64,000 nt of DNA from Endozoicomonas sp. OPT23. GTDB lineage: Bacteria > Pseudomonadota > Gammaproteobacteria > Pseudomonadales > Endozoicomonadaceae. Numbering within the stretch: the first letter of the stretch is position 1; each line of letters starts with the position of its first letter. The notes beneath the pieces were generated by a model. The model was not told the DNA's origin, ran no database searches, and saw nothing but the letters and a program-made list of their open reading frames with translations. This document shows, one piece after another, positions 17,235 through 25,676 of this stretch. The translations under genes were made by a program, and so were the position numbers. The DNA is taken from contig NZ_PPFD01000003.1 of assembly GCF_009653635.1 (NCBI RefSeq), forward strand, positions 310,001 through 374,000, in the 5' to 3' direction.

Positions 17235-19721
17235 ATGAGTGAAGCCAGCGTATCACTGAGCCGCCGTCGTTTTCTGGGCGGAATGCTGAAAGGTTCTGCT
17301 GCAGCCATGATCGGTCCAAGCCTGCTAAGCGGTAAAGCGTTTGCGGCCAGCGGTCAGGTATCAGAAAAAACCAACGCCACCCACTGGGGTGCTTTTCGTG
17401 CCAGAGTTGAAAACGGCAAGCTGACTACTGTTAGGCCTTTTGAAAAAGATAGTTTCCCCAGCAAAATGTTGATGGGTATTCGTGACGACCTGTATTCTCC
17501 AGCTCGTGTTCGTTACCCAATGGTTCGGCTGGACTGGCTGAAGAAGCGCCATAACAGTGACACCACTCAACGTGGTGATAACCGCTTCGTTCGTGTCAGC
17601 TGGGATCAGGCTCTGGACTTCTTCTACGAAGAGCTGGAACGTGTTCAGAAGACCCATGGTCCTTCAGGTCTTTACGCTGGCCACACTGGCTGGAAAGCGA
17701 ATGGTTCCTACCACAACTGTATTGCCGCCATGCAGCGCGCTGTTGGTTTGCACGGCACCTTCGTCAAAAAGGTAGGTGACTACTCAACCGGTGCTGCACA
17801 GGTTATCCTCCCTCGTGTTGTCGGTTCTACCGAAGTTTACAGCCAGCAAACCTCCTGGCCACTGGTGCTGGAAAACGCCAAAAACATCGTTTTCTGGGGT
17901 TCCGATCCTATCAAGAATCTGCAGGCTGGCTGGAGCACTCCGGACCATGATGTTTACGGTTACTACAAGCAGCTCAAAGATAAGATTGCCAGTGGCGCTA
18001 TTCGAGCCATCAGTGTCGATCCTGTAGTTTCCGATACTCAGGCTTATCTGAATACAGAACATCTGCCGGTTAACCCGCAGACCGACGTTTCTCTGATGCT
18101 GGGTATGGCTCACACCATGTTCACTGAAGAACTGTACGACGAAGATTTTGTTTATGACTATTGTGAAGGTTTTGACAAGTTTACACCTTACCTGACTGGT
18201 GAAAGCGACGGTCAGCCAAAGTCTGCCGAGTGGGCCAGTAAAATCTGTGGTATTCCTGCTGACACCATCAAAACGCTTGCTCGCAAATTTGCCAAAGAAC
18301 GCACCCAGTTTATTGGCGGCTGGTGTGTACAGCGTATGCACCATGGTGAACAGTATGCCTGGATGCTGGTTGTCCTCTCTGCCATGACAGGCCAGGTCGG
18401 TTTGCCGGGTGGTGGTTTCGGTTTTGGCTGGCACTACAATGGTGCCGGTGTTCCCACTCGCAAGAGTGTAAAAGTCAGCGGTTTCACTGGTAGCGCTCCC
18501 AACGGCAAGCCTAAATACGACGGAGACTTCGGCAAGTATTCCTCAACCATTCCTGTCGCCCGTTTTGTTGATTCCATGCTGGAGCCTGGAAAAACGATCG
18601 ACTTCAATGGTCGTAAAGTCGTTCTGCCTGCGATCAAGATGGCTATTTTTACCGGTTGTAACCCGTTCCACCATCAGCAGGATCGCAACAAGATGGTCCG
18701 TGCCTGGCAGAACCTGGAAACCACTATTGCCATCGACCATCACTGGACAGCAACCTGTCGTTTCTCCGATATCGTGCTGCCAGCAACAACACCTTATGAG
18801 CGCAACGATATAGACGGCTTTGGTAACCATTCCCGCCGCGGCATTATCGCCATGCATAAACTGATTGAGCCACTGTTTGAAGCCCGCAACGACATCGATA
18901 TTTTTGCCGATCTCTGCAAGCGCTTCGGTCAGGAAAAAACCTTTACCGAAGGCCGTGACGAGATGGAGTGGCTTGAGCACCTCTATACTCAGGCGCAGAA
19001 GAACGCGAAAGGCAAAGCCATCAAAATGCCAACCTTTGAAGAGTTCTGGAACGGTGATGGTTACTTTGAGTTCGATAAAGCCAGCGAAAAGCTCTGGGTT
19101 CGTCACGCTGACTTCCGTGAAGAACCGGAACTGGAAGCATTAGGTACACCATCCGGCATGATTGAAATCTATTCCGAGGAAATTGCCAAACTCGGCTATG
19201 AAGACTGCCCTGCTCACCCGGTATGGATGGAACCGGTTGAACGCTCTCACGGCGGTAAAGGATCTGACAAGTACCCACTGCATATGCAGTCCTGCCACCC
19301 GAGAGATCGTGTTCACTCTCAGCTTAATGGTGCCCAGGGTCTTCGTGAAACTTATGAAGTCGCGGGTCGTGAACCTGTTTACATCAGCCCTGCAGACGCC
19401 AAGGCTCGTGGCATCAGGAATGGTGATGTGGTCCGTGTCTTCAACGACCGTGGTCAGGCACTGACTGGTGCAGTAATCAGCGACAGATTCCGTCAGGGTG
19501 TCATTCGTATCTTTGAAGGTGCCTGGTACAACCCTGCAGAAGGCGGCAAGGTCGGCTCCATCTGCAAGAACGGTGATCCTAACGTACTGACCCGTGACCA
19601 GCGCAGCTCCAAGCTGGCTCAGGCCACTTCTGCTCATTCTGCACTGGTTCAGATCGAAAAGTACACAGGACCCGCGCTGAAGGTTACTGCCTTTGACGGT
19701 CCTGAAAACGTCAAAGCTTAA
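17235..19721 (+). CDS. torA: Trimethylamine-N-oxide reductase, catalytic subunit TorA
   Basis: TorA is the periplasmic molybdenum bis-MGD enzyme that reduces TMAO to trimethylamine in anaerobic respiration. The 828-residue product begins with a twin-arginine signal (SRRRFLGG, residues 9-16) and hydrophobic stretch ending in AFAASG. The mature enzyme has the DMSO/TMAO reductase layout: GDYSTGAAQVILPRVVG with the likely Mo-ligand serine near residue 184, WGSDPIKNLQAGW, FIGGWCVQRMHHGEQ, AIDHHWTATCRFSDIVLPATTPYERNDID and the C-terminal cofactor region with FEGAWYNPAEGG. AAGGAGAGA lies five bases before ATG 17235. E. coli TorA has 848 residues. It lies between torC and its dedicated chaperone gene torD. 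Confidence 0.95.
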   Translation: MSEASVSLSRRRFLGGMLKGSAAAMIGPSLLSGKAFAASGQVSEKTNATHWGAFRARVENGKLTTVRPFEKDSFPSKMLMGIRDDLYSPARVRYPMVRLDWLKKRHNSDTTQRGDNRFVRVSWDQALDFFYEELERVQKTHGPSGLYAGHTGWKANGSYHNCIAAMQRAVGLHGTFVKKVGDYSTGAAQVILPRVVGSTEVYSQQTSWPLVLENAKNIVFWGSDPIKNLQAGWSTPDHDVYGYYKQLKDKIASGAIRAISVDPVVSDTQAYLNTEHLPVNPQTDVSLMLGMAHTMFTEELYDEDFVYDYCEGFDKFTPYLTGESDGQPKSAEWASKICGIPADTIKTLARKFAKERTQFIGGWCVQRMHHGEQYAWMLVVLSAMTGQVGLPGGGFGFGWHYNGAGVPTRKSVKVSGFTGSAPNGKPKYDGDFGKYSSTIPVARFVDSMLEPGKTIDFNGRKVVLPAIKMAIFTGCNPFHHQQDRNKMVRAWQNLETTIAIDHHWTATCRFSDIVLPATTPYERNDIDGFGNHSRRGIIAMHKLIEPLFEARNDIDIFADLCKRFGQEKTFTEGRDEMEWLEHLYTQAQKNAKGKAIKMPTFEEFWNGDGYFEFDKASEKLWVRHADFREEPELEALGTPSGMIEIYSEEIAKLGYEDCPAHPVWMEPVERSHGGKGSDKYPLHMQSCHPRDRVHSQLNGAQGLRETYEVAGREPVYISPADAKARGIRNGDVVRVFNDRGQALTGAVISDRFRQGVIRIFEGAWYNPAEGGKVGSICKNGDPNVLTRDQRSSKLAQATSAHSALVQIEKYTGPALKVTAFDGPENVKA

Positions 19722-19735
19722 GAAGGTCTTCACCC

Positions 19736-19768
19736 GACTGCAGCGAAGTATTTCGCTTCTCTGCAGTC
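19736..19768 (+). promoter_or_regulatory. Hairpin in the torA-torD gap
   Basis: GACTGC-AGCGAA (19736-19747) pairs with TTCGCT and GCAGTC (19752-19757 and 19763-19768) around a GTAT loop, with a five-base bulge on the right side. It begins 14 bp after the torA stop and has no T-run. It could lower torD expression relative to torA or protect the upstream message. Confidence 0.45.
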
Positions 19769-19793
19769 ATCTATTTCTCATTGAGTATCGGTC

Positions 19794-20402
19794 ATGAGCG
19801 ACACAATTTCCCAGAACAGAGCGCAGATTTACTGGTGGTTATCCAGTCTGGTAGCCAAAGAGCTGAATGACAATCAACTGCAAGCCTTATTCAGCCCTGA
19901 GGTCAGCGGTTTTATCGAGTCACTCTCGCTGGAACAGGGACTTGAAGCGTCGAGCAAAAAGCTGAGCAATGCCATCAACCAACTGCGCTTACGCAATGAC
20001 TGCAAGCTGGAACTGGCTGCCGACTATGCATCACTCTTTCTGGGAGCTGGTCGCAGCAGTGTTCAGCCCTATGCATCGTTCTACCTCAGTGAAGAGGGCC
20101 TGCTGATGCAACAACCTCATCACGACATGATCAAAAGACTGCAGTCTTATGGTTTGGCACAGAGTGAAGCATTCAATGAACCGGCAGATCATCTGGCTAT
20201 CATTCTCGACTTTATGGGTAACCTTGCAGTCAAGGATGTTGCAGTGAAAGAACAACTGGATTGTCTGGAACAGTGTCTTCTGAACTGGTTACCCCGCTGG
20301 TCAGAAGACATTGCCAGACATGACAGTTTTGGTTTTTATCAGGCTGTCAGCCAATTGATTCTGGCTTTCACTCAAGCAGATAAAGCTTTCATTTCTAATT
20401 AG
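19794..20402 (+). CDS. torD: TorA-specific maturation chaperone TorD
   Basis: TorD is the cytoplasmic all-helical chaperone that binds apo-TorA and its Tat signal until the molybdenum cofactor is inserted. The 202-residue product has the family features LELAADYASLFLGAGRSSVQPYASFYLSEEGLLMQQPHHDMIKRLQSYGL and EPADHLAIILDFMGNL. Length is normal. It ends the torCAD operon and is followed within ten bases by a strong terminator. Confidence 0.93.
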   Translation: MSDTISQNRAQIYWWLSSLVAKELNDNQLQALFSPEVSGFIESLSLEQGLEASSKKLSNAINQLRLRNDCKLELAADYASLFLGAGRSSVQPYASFYLSEEGLLMQQPHHDMIKRLQSYGLAQSEAFNEPADHLAIILDFMGNLAVKDVAVKEQLDCLEQCLLNWLPRWSEDIARHDSFGFYQAVSQLILAFTQADKAFISN

Positions 20403-20410
20403 TTATCTCG

Positions 20411-20439
20411 GGAGCAGTATTTTCAGGCTGCTCCTTTTT
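20411..20439 (+). terminator. Intrinsic terminator of torCAD
   Basis: GGAGCAG (20411-20417) and CTGCTCC (20428-20434) form a perfect 7-bp stem with a 10-base loop, followed directly by TTTTT. It starts nine bases after the torD stop. Confidence 0.85.
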
Positions 20440-20486
20440 CACATACCCGCACGTCTGCGTAAGTCTCTGCGACTTCTACATACAAA

Positions 20487-20501
20487 TGAGAACAATTCTT
20501 A
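20487..20501 (+). promoter_or_regulatory. Fur box candidate 1
   Basis: TGAGAACAATTCTTA matches the 7-1-7 Fur pattern TGAGAAT-N-ATTCTCA at most positions. It lies 48 bp before the stronger box 2 in the same promoter region. The conclusion depends on visual consensus matching. Confidence 0.5.
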
Positions 20502-20548
20502 AAACCATTGACTCAAGTCAACAAATCCTTTTCAATACGGCAGCATAA

Positions 20549-20563
20549 TGCGAATTATTCTCA
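20549..20563 (+). promoter_or_regulatory. Fur box candidate 2
   Basis: TGCGAATTATTCTCA is a close 7-1-7 match to the Fur box, and the symmetry extends to 9-1-9 (AATGCGAAT-T-ATTCTCATT, 20547-20565) with one mismatch. Upstream, TTGACT-CA-AGTCAA (20508-20521) is a short palindrome containing a -35-like hexamer. With box 1 this suggests iron repression of the gene that starts at 20654 and possibly of the iron operon beyond it. Confidence 0.7.
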
Positions 20564-20653
20564 TTGCATTTCGATATAACTAAAAAATTTTATCAGGACT
20601 AAGGCTCACCCCCACGCACCCAGCGTCCTGAAAGCTTGTCAGAGGAAGTTCTT

Positions 20654-22687
20654 TTGAAAAAGTTGGCTCTCAGTGCTGCCATTTCTGCCGCTGTTTTTGC
20701 GTCTGTTGTTAACGCCGCAAAAGTAGAAGTTCTAGATAAAACCCATAACCCTGCTGGCCAGTTCCTGGCTTACACCGAATTCGAACTGTCCGGTGAGCCT
20801 CTGGCTGAAGGTCTGGGTCTTGACCTGGATACACTGGATCCGAATCTTGCTAATCTGCCAACTGCTTTTGACTTTGCGGCCGGCATCGAAAGCTACGAAT
20901 ACTCTGAAGAAGCCATGTACGCGCTGAACTACCAGTCCCAAATGGGTCCACATCTGGTCAACGGCCCAATCAACTCTGCCCGTGGCGGCAAGATGTCTGA
21001 CCTGGGCAAGCGTGTTATCGAAATGGCACAGGCTGTTGGCTTCCCAGCCAACGAAGTGCCACTGAACATGTATCCGATCTCCATGCCTTACATGTCCGGC
21101 AGCCCTGAGTTTGCAGCTAAAGTAGACATCTCTGTCGTTAATGGCGACGAGCTGGAAATCGTAACTGCCAAAGGTGAAGAAAAAACGGTTCAGGCCGTTG
21201 TTCCTGCTTACTTCCGTGACTACAAGTCACTGTCCTGGGATGAAAACAGCTTCGACAAAGCCTTCAACCCTGCTGCTACCGGCGGCATTATGCTGAAGGA
21301 AGTGATGTGGGCACAGGATTTCCTCGGTGGCATGCACGTAACCGAATCTGATGAAGAAGTAGAAGCTGATTCCATGAAGATGGATCAGGACGGCGTTCAT
21401 AGTCTGGGCGTTTCCGCAGCTGACGGTTTCAACGGCATGCTGCTGACTGAAATCTCTCTCGACAAGATGCTGGTGCTGCAAAACCAGCTGGGCTTTGACG
21501 GCAAGAAGCTGGGTGCCAAGTTTGGTCCTGACTACAACCCGGCCAAATCACCGGTATGGTTTGCTCATAAGACAGTGGTTAAAGAAGCAACGGTTAACGG
21601 CGTAAACGCTATTGATCAACTGACTGTTGCCGACAGTCGTTCAACTCTGCGTGACACCTGGATGCTGCTGTGGCCAGTGTCTGAGATCTACGCATACTCC
21701 GATCAGCGTACTGCCAACTCTGCCCAGAACCCTGCGTTCAAGGCCGTATTTGATGGCGCACCATTCGCTGCTGCACCTGCTGCCAACATCGATGCCAAAG
21801 CAGGTAACGATGTAGTAGGTAACGACATGTTCTCCGTAGCGAGCAACCTGTCCAACATGCTGTTCAAAAACCTGTCTGCCCTGCACTTCAACAGCAAGGC
21901 CGGGACTTTTGTAACTGATTACAGCAAAGGCCAGCAGGGTTCTGAAGTTGATACTTTTGACGCTGCTTACTCTCTGGTTGCACTGAACATCTTCCAGCGT
22001 TCCCAGGATGCACTGCCGGTAGGTTACGCTTCTGCTGAAGGCGGCGACGTAAACCTGAAGACTGAACAGGGCAAGCAAGCTCTGAAGATGCTCAAGCAGC
22101 AGGCTGACTTCATCGTTAACACGCTGATTGGCAAGAACGGTCTGGCTTACGACTCTGCCAGCCTTTCTTCTAAGAACAATAACGGTAAAACAAGCAAGAC
22201 TCAGTCTCTGGAAACCCAGTTTGCTGTTCTGCGCGGTCTGTCTTCTGCCTTCCTGGCAACTGGTGACCAGGGTTACCGCACTGCAGCTCGTAACCTGTAC
22301 ATCGCTATCGAAAAGAACATGTTCGATAAAGAGCTGGGCACCTGGGCAACCGTTCCTGGCAAAGCCACTATCCACACTCCTTTCACTTCTGCAGCTATCT
22401 CCGGTGGTCTGCGTGAAGCGATTCAGCAGCTGAGCAACCAGGAAGGCGAAAATGCGCCTGAACTGGAACTGCAGGCTCTGACCAACCGTTACGTGAGCTG
22501 GTTCAAGACCGTGATCAACGGTGGCATGCAGCTGGCAGAATGGATGGGCGACAGTGGTGAAAACCAGCTGAAAGGCGACAAGTCCACCGACACCGACCAG
22601 GACGGAGTTCCTCAGATCATCGCTTCCGGCGGCAAGTTCGGTACTGCGATGGTTATGGCAGGGAAGGCTAAAGTCAGCGCCAAGTAA
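20654..22687 (+). CDS. Exported cysteine-free protein of unknown function, iron-regulated promoter
   Basis: The 677-residue product has a clear signal peptide (KKLALSAAISAAVFASVVNA, cleavage near residue 21) and contains no cysteine, so it is not a c-type cytochrome. The N-terminal half (to about 300) is of unknown fold. From about residue 405 it contains helical segments such as LETQFAVLRGLSSAFLATGDQGYRTAARNL that resemble alpha/alpha-barrel repeats, and near the C-terminus DTDQDGVP looks like a calcium-binding acidic loop. TTG 20654 is chosen because AGAGGAAG lies five bases upstream and the signal peptide then starts normally. It follows two Fur-like boxes and precedes, after a strong terminator, the FTR1 operon. 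A role in iron handling is inferred from context only. Confidence 0.75.
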   Translation: MKKLALSAAISAAVFASVVNAAKVEVLDKTHNPAGQFLAYTEFELSGEPLAEGLGLDLDTLDPNLANLPTAFDFAAGIESYEYSEEAMYALNYQSQMGPHLVNGPINSARGGKMSDLGKRVIEMAQAVGFPANEVPLNMYPISMPYMSGSPEFAAKVDISVVNGDELEIVTAKGEEKTVQAVVPAYFRDYKSLSWDENSFDKAFNPAATGGIMLKEVMWAQDFLGGMHVTESDEEVEADSMKMDQDGVHSLGVSAADGFNGMLLTEISLDKMLVLQNQLGFDGKKLGAKFGPDYNPAKSPVWFAHKTVVKEATVNGVNAIDQLTVADSRSTLRDTWMLLWPVSEIYAYSDQRTANSAQNPAFKAVFDGAPFAAAPAANIDAKAGNDVVGNDMFSVASNLSNMLFKNLSALHFNSKAGTFVTDYSKGQQGSEVDTFDAAYSLVALNIFQRSQDALPVGYASAEGGDVNLKTEQGKQALKMLKQQADFIVNTLIGKNGLAYDSASLSSKNNNGKTSKTQSLETQFAVLRGLSSAFLATGDQGYRTAARNLYIAIEKNMFDKELGTWATVPGKATIHTPFTSAAISGGLREAIQQLSNQEGENAPELELQALTNRYVSWFKTVINGGMQLAEWMGDSGENQLKGDKSTDTDQDGVPQIIASGGKFGTAMVMAGKAKVSAK

Positions 22688-22709
22688 TCCGTAAAGGTTA
22701 CAGCTGATG

Positions 22710-22744
22710 AAGGTGTTGGTGCGAATATCGCGCCAACACCTTTT
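22710..22744 (+). terminator. Intrinsic terminator after the 677-residue exported protein gene
   Basis: AAGGTGTTGGTGCGA (22710-22724) pairs along 15 bp, with one G-T wobble, with TCGCGCCAACACCTT (22728-22742) around an ATA loop, and TTTT runs through 22741-22744. It begins 22 bp after the stop. Partial read-through would let the upstream promoter serve the FTR1 operon. Confidence 0.8.
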
Positions 22745-22759
22745 GTCGTTTAATGAAGC

Positions 22760-22807
22760 AGTTTTATTGATATGAATTCTTATTTGAGAATCCATATCAA
22801 TAAAACT
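22760..22807 (+). promoter_or_regulatory. Long palindrome with Fur-like sequence before the FTR1 operon
   Basis: AGTTTTATTGATATG (22760-22774) is perfectly complementary to 22793-22807. After one mismatch the pairing continues with ATTCT/AGAAT, leaving a six-base loop TATTTG, so about 20 bp pair in all. Within it TGATATG-A-ATTCTTA and TGAGAAT-C-CATATCA each partly match the Fur 7-1-7 pattern in opposite orientation. It could be an operator, an RNA hairpin or both. It lies 47 bp before the first gene of the operon. Confidence 0.45.
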
Positions 22808-22853
22808 CAAACCCGGGCTTTTAAGGAGCCAATCGAGAGCAGCGAGCAACAAC

Positions 22854-23336
22854 ATGGCCAGTACAAATGACCACATACCTGCATCCAGCGTCCAAAGTTC
22901 TTTGGGTGTTTTCTTTCATCGTTTGGCCTACAAACATAAGGCGGCAGAAACCACTCTGTACCTGATGTTTCTCAGTGGTCTGCTGCTCTGGGACTTTGTT
23001 GAAGCCAGCTGGCAGATTGAGAGAGTGATGCTGATTGCCCACCTGCTGGCCGGTTTGACTGTTTTCCCGCTGATCGTTGGTCCTTTCTGGGCTTCACACC
23101 GTAACCTGCTGAATCGCTCAACCAAACCATTCCTTCGTATAACCGGTCAGATGACCGAATGGCTACTGGTTATCTGTACGCTCAGCGGCGTTTATTTAAT
23201 GCTGTTTGGCAACCCTGGCCACCTGATTGGTCAGCTGAATCAGGATGTCCATTTTTACAGCTCAATGTTGTTGATTCCTGTAGTATTCCGCCACGCAATG
23301 CGCTGGACGGTGTTGAAAGTTTTTAACCGCTCCTGA
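22854..23336 (+). CDS. Four-helix membrane protein, possible b-type cytochrome
   Basis: The 160-residue protein has four predicted membrane helices (about 36-50, 58-78, 100-120, 132-150). Histidines lie in or near the helices: IAHLLAG, WASHRN, DVHFYSS and FRHAMRW. This pattern recalls small di-haem cytochromes b such as cytochrome b561, but I cannot match it to a named family. The start at ATG 22854 lacks a close ribosome binding site; AAGGAG at 22823-22828 is too far. It opens the compact operon that includes the FTR1 permease and a multihaem cytochrome c. A role as quinol-linked electron donor to those partners is a reasonable inference. Confidence 0.6.
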   Translation: MASTNDHIPASSVQSSLGVFFHRLAYKHKAAETTLYLMFLSGLLLWDFVEASWQIERVMLIAHLLAGLTVFPLIVGPFWASHRNLLNRSTKPFLRITGQMTEWLLVICTLSGVYLMLFGNPGHLIGQLNQDVHFYSSMLLIPVVFRHAMRWTVLKVFNRS

Positions 23337-23373
23337 GTCTTCAGGTTATTCGATTTAAAAATCAGGCAGTACG

Positions 23374-24231
23374 ATGTTCGCAAGTTTTCTGATCACGTTT
23401 CGGGAAGGTCTTGAAGCCTTCCTGCTGGTAGGCATAGCCCTCTCCTATCTGGCGCGCCTTAATGCTTCCAGACACAACAAGTTTATCTACCTCGGTGTCG
23501 GCGCAGGTATGCTGCTGTCACTGGTTATAGCTTTTGTTTTTCAGGTCATTATTGATCAGTTTTCCAGCGAACATTACCGCAACCTGCTAATGGCAGGCAT
23601 TCTGATATTTGCGACTGCTGTACTCAGCTATATGGCTATCTGGATGCAGGGACAGGCCAAAGCTCAGGTAGGCCGCATGCAGGACAGCATTAAAGAACAT
23701 GTGACGTCTGGCAACCTGTTTGGTCTGGTGTTTCTGTCGTTTCTTGCTGTGTTGCGGGAAGGGTTTGAAACCATTCTGTTCTTCTCGGCGCTGGTGTATT
23801 CCGGTCAGGGCGTTACACTCGAAGGCGGTTTAATTGGCGGCCTGCTTGGATTGATTGCTTCAGTCGTTCTCGTCTGGGCTCTGTTGAAGAGCACGAAAAA
23901 GGTTTCCCTGACACCATTCTTCCGCTGGACCAGTCTGCTGATCATCATTATTGCTGCCGGCTTACTGTCGTCTGCCATCAATATGCTGCAGGCTGCCGAG
24001 TACCTGCCTGTATTCCAGACTTCTGTATTTGATATCTCCCATATTCTTGATGACCGAGGCACCTTTGGTACTTTCCTGAGAGCGCTGTTCGGTTATAACG
24101 CTTCACCTAATCTGCTGCCCTTGATTGTCTGGGCTGGATACCTTGGTCTGTTTATCTATTTCTGGAACAAGGGCTACGCTCAATCCTCTTCGCCTTCATC
24201 TAAAAACAGTTCCGGAGCAAATCAGGCATGA
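23374..24231 (+). CDS. FTR1-family high-affinity iron permease
   Basis: FTR1/EfeU permeases carry iron across the cytoplasmic membrane, usually coupled to oxidation of Fe2+ or to a redox partner. The 285-residue product has about seven helices and the two family signatures: REGLE at residues 10-14 and REGFE at 128-132, whose glutamates are essential in characterised members. AGGCAGTACG precedes ATG 23374. The stop overlaps the start of the next gene by four bases (ATGA), so translation is probably coupled. No multicopper oxidase or DyP peroxidase, the usual partners in yeast Fet3 or E. coli EfeB systems, is present; a multihaem cytochrome takes that place in the operon. Confidence 0.92.
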   Translation: MFASFLITFREGLEAFLLVGIALSYLARLNASRHNKFIYLGVGAGMLLSLVIAFVFQVIIDQFSSEHYRNLLMAGILIFATAVLSYMAIWMQGQAKAQVGRMQDSIKEHVTSGNLFGLVFLSFLAVLREGFETILFFSALVYSGQGVTLEGGLIGGLLGLIASVVLVWALLKSTKKVSLTPFFRWTSLLIIIIAAGLLSSAINMLQAAEYLPVFQTSVFDISHILDDRGTFGTFLRALFGYNASPNLLPLIVWAGYLGLFIYFWNKGYAQSSSPSSKNSSGANQA

Positions 24232-25652
24232 GCAGTACTGAACAAACACAACAGCATGTAGCTGTACTGGGTGGCGGCCCTGCAGGTTTGATGGCAGCCT
24301 GGGAACTGGTTGAAGCTGGTTACAAAGTCACCATTATCGAACGTGACGATAAAGTCGGCGGCATGTGCGCCACCCTCAAATTTGAAGGTAAACACGGCGA
24401 CTACCGTTTTGATTTCGGCGGTCATCGTTTTATCACTCACAACCCCGAACTGCTCAAGTTTGTTGATGAGTTAATGGCTGAAGACCTGCTCTATGCCGAA
24501 CGTAAAAGCGTGATTCGGTTTAAAGGTCGAATCTATCAGTATCCACTGGCTATTGGTGATCTGCTGAAGAACGCACCTTTTTCACTGCTGTTTGGTGCCG
24601 CTGTTGATCTGTTACTTCTGCCATTTAAAAAGCGTCCGGAGAATCGTCGGGATTCCAGCTTTGCTGAATGGATTGAAACCCGCTTTGGTAAGACGCTCTA
24701 TAAAAACTTCTTTGAAGGTTACACCGGTAAACTCTGGGGCATTAATCCGAACAGACTTTCTGCGGACTGGGCTTCCCAGCGTATCAGCCTGCTCGACCTG
24801 AAAGATGTCGCTCGTCGTCTGTTACCACAGAAGAAAGATACACCAAGAACCTACGCCAGAAAGTACCGCTATCCGAAGCTTGGCTTTGGTCACCTCTATA
24901 CCCGCCTGGGTGAAGAGCTGGTGAAGAAGGGTGTCGATATTCGTCTGAACTGCAACGTTTCTGATATCAAAACCTCTGACGACAAGATCACAGCTATTGG
25001 TTTCACTCAGAATGGTGAAGAACATCAGCTGAATATTGATTCTGTTATTGCCACTATTCCACTGTCTGATATGTGTCGCATGACAGGCTACGACAGTGGT
25101 CTGGAATTCCGCTCCCTGCGCTTCTTCAATATGCCCATGGAAAAGGAAAATATCTCGGACAACACCTGGCAGTATCTTTCTGATCCGGAAATTCTGGGTA
25201 CTCGCCTGCAGGAACCAAGACGTCGATCTCCTTACATGGCTCCGGAAGGTCAAACCTCTGTGATGATCGAAATCCCCTGCAATAAGGGCGATGAAATCTG
25301 GGATATGGAAGGTGACAAACTCAGAGAGAGAGTACTTACCGACCTTGAAACTCTTGGCATTGACCGAAACATTAATACCGGCGAATACTTCACGGCTTAC
25401 ACCGAGCACGCCTACCCGCTGATGGATGTGGATTATCAGGACAAACGTGAAAAAGCGATCACTCACCTGTGCCAGTTCGACAACCTGGTGATGTCCGGAC
25501 GACAAGGCTCGTTCCGTTATATCTTCACAGACACGGCAATGGAGATGGGGCAACTGGCGGCTCAGTCCATCATCAAGGGCGAAGATCGCCGTCGTGAGAT
25601 TTTTGATTTCCGCAACGAAAATGTGGTACTTGAAGTTCAGAGCGTTGCCTGA
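24228..25652 (+). CDS. FAD-dependent amine-oxidase/protoporphyrinogen-oxidase-like oxidoreductase
   Basis: The 474-residue protein starts with an FAD-binding Rossmann motif VAVLGGGPAGLMAAWELVEAGYKVTIIERDDKVGGMCATL (residues 11-51) and DFGGHRFITHNPELL, typical of the flavin amine oxidase superfamily, including UDP-galactopyranose mutase-like and protoporphyrinogen-oxidase-like proteins. ARKYRYPKLGFGHLYTRLGEEL and a C-terminal GRQGSFRYIFTDTAMEMGQLAAQSI complete the FAD site. No signal peptide is seen, so it is probably cytoplasmic or peripheral. It is translationally coupled to the FTR1 gene. With a GT-C-like protein nearby, a sugar-modifying role is possible, as is a haem- or redox-related one; the sequence does not decide. 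Confidence 0.75.
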   Translation: MSSTEQTQQHVAVLGGGPAGLMAAWELVEAGYKVTIIERDDKVGGMCATLKFEGKHGDYRFDFGGHRFITHNPELLKFVDELMAEDLLYAERKSVIRFKGRIYQYPLAIGDLLKNAPFSLLFGAAVDLLLLPFKKRPENRRDSSFAEWIETRFGKTLYKNFFEGYTGKLWGINPNRLSADWASQRISLLDLKDVARRLLPQKKDTPRTYARKYRYPKLGFGHLYTRLGEELVKKGVDIRLNCNVSDIKTSDDKITAIGFTQNGEEHQLNIDSVIATIPLSDMCRMTGYDSGLEFRSLRFFNMPMEKENISDNTWQYLSDPEILGTRLQEPRRRSPYMAPEGQTSVMIEIPCNKGDEIWDMEGDKLRERVLTDLETLGIDRNINTGEYFTAYTEHAYPLMDVDYQDKREKAITHLCQFDNLVMSGRQGSFRYIFTDTAMEMGQLAAQSIIKGEDRRREIFDFRNENVVLEVQSVA

Positions 25653-25676
25653 CGAAAAACTATTGGAAACAGAGCA

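Noticed and set aside
21641-22876. Long reverse-strand open frame (411 codons) across the 677-residue protein gene
   Set aside because: It crosses a strong forward terminator and palindrome, resembles no protein, and the forward frame has a signal peptide and ribosome binding site.
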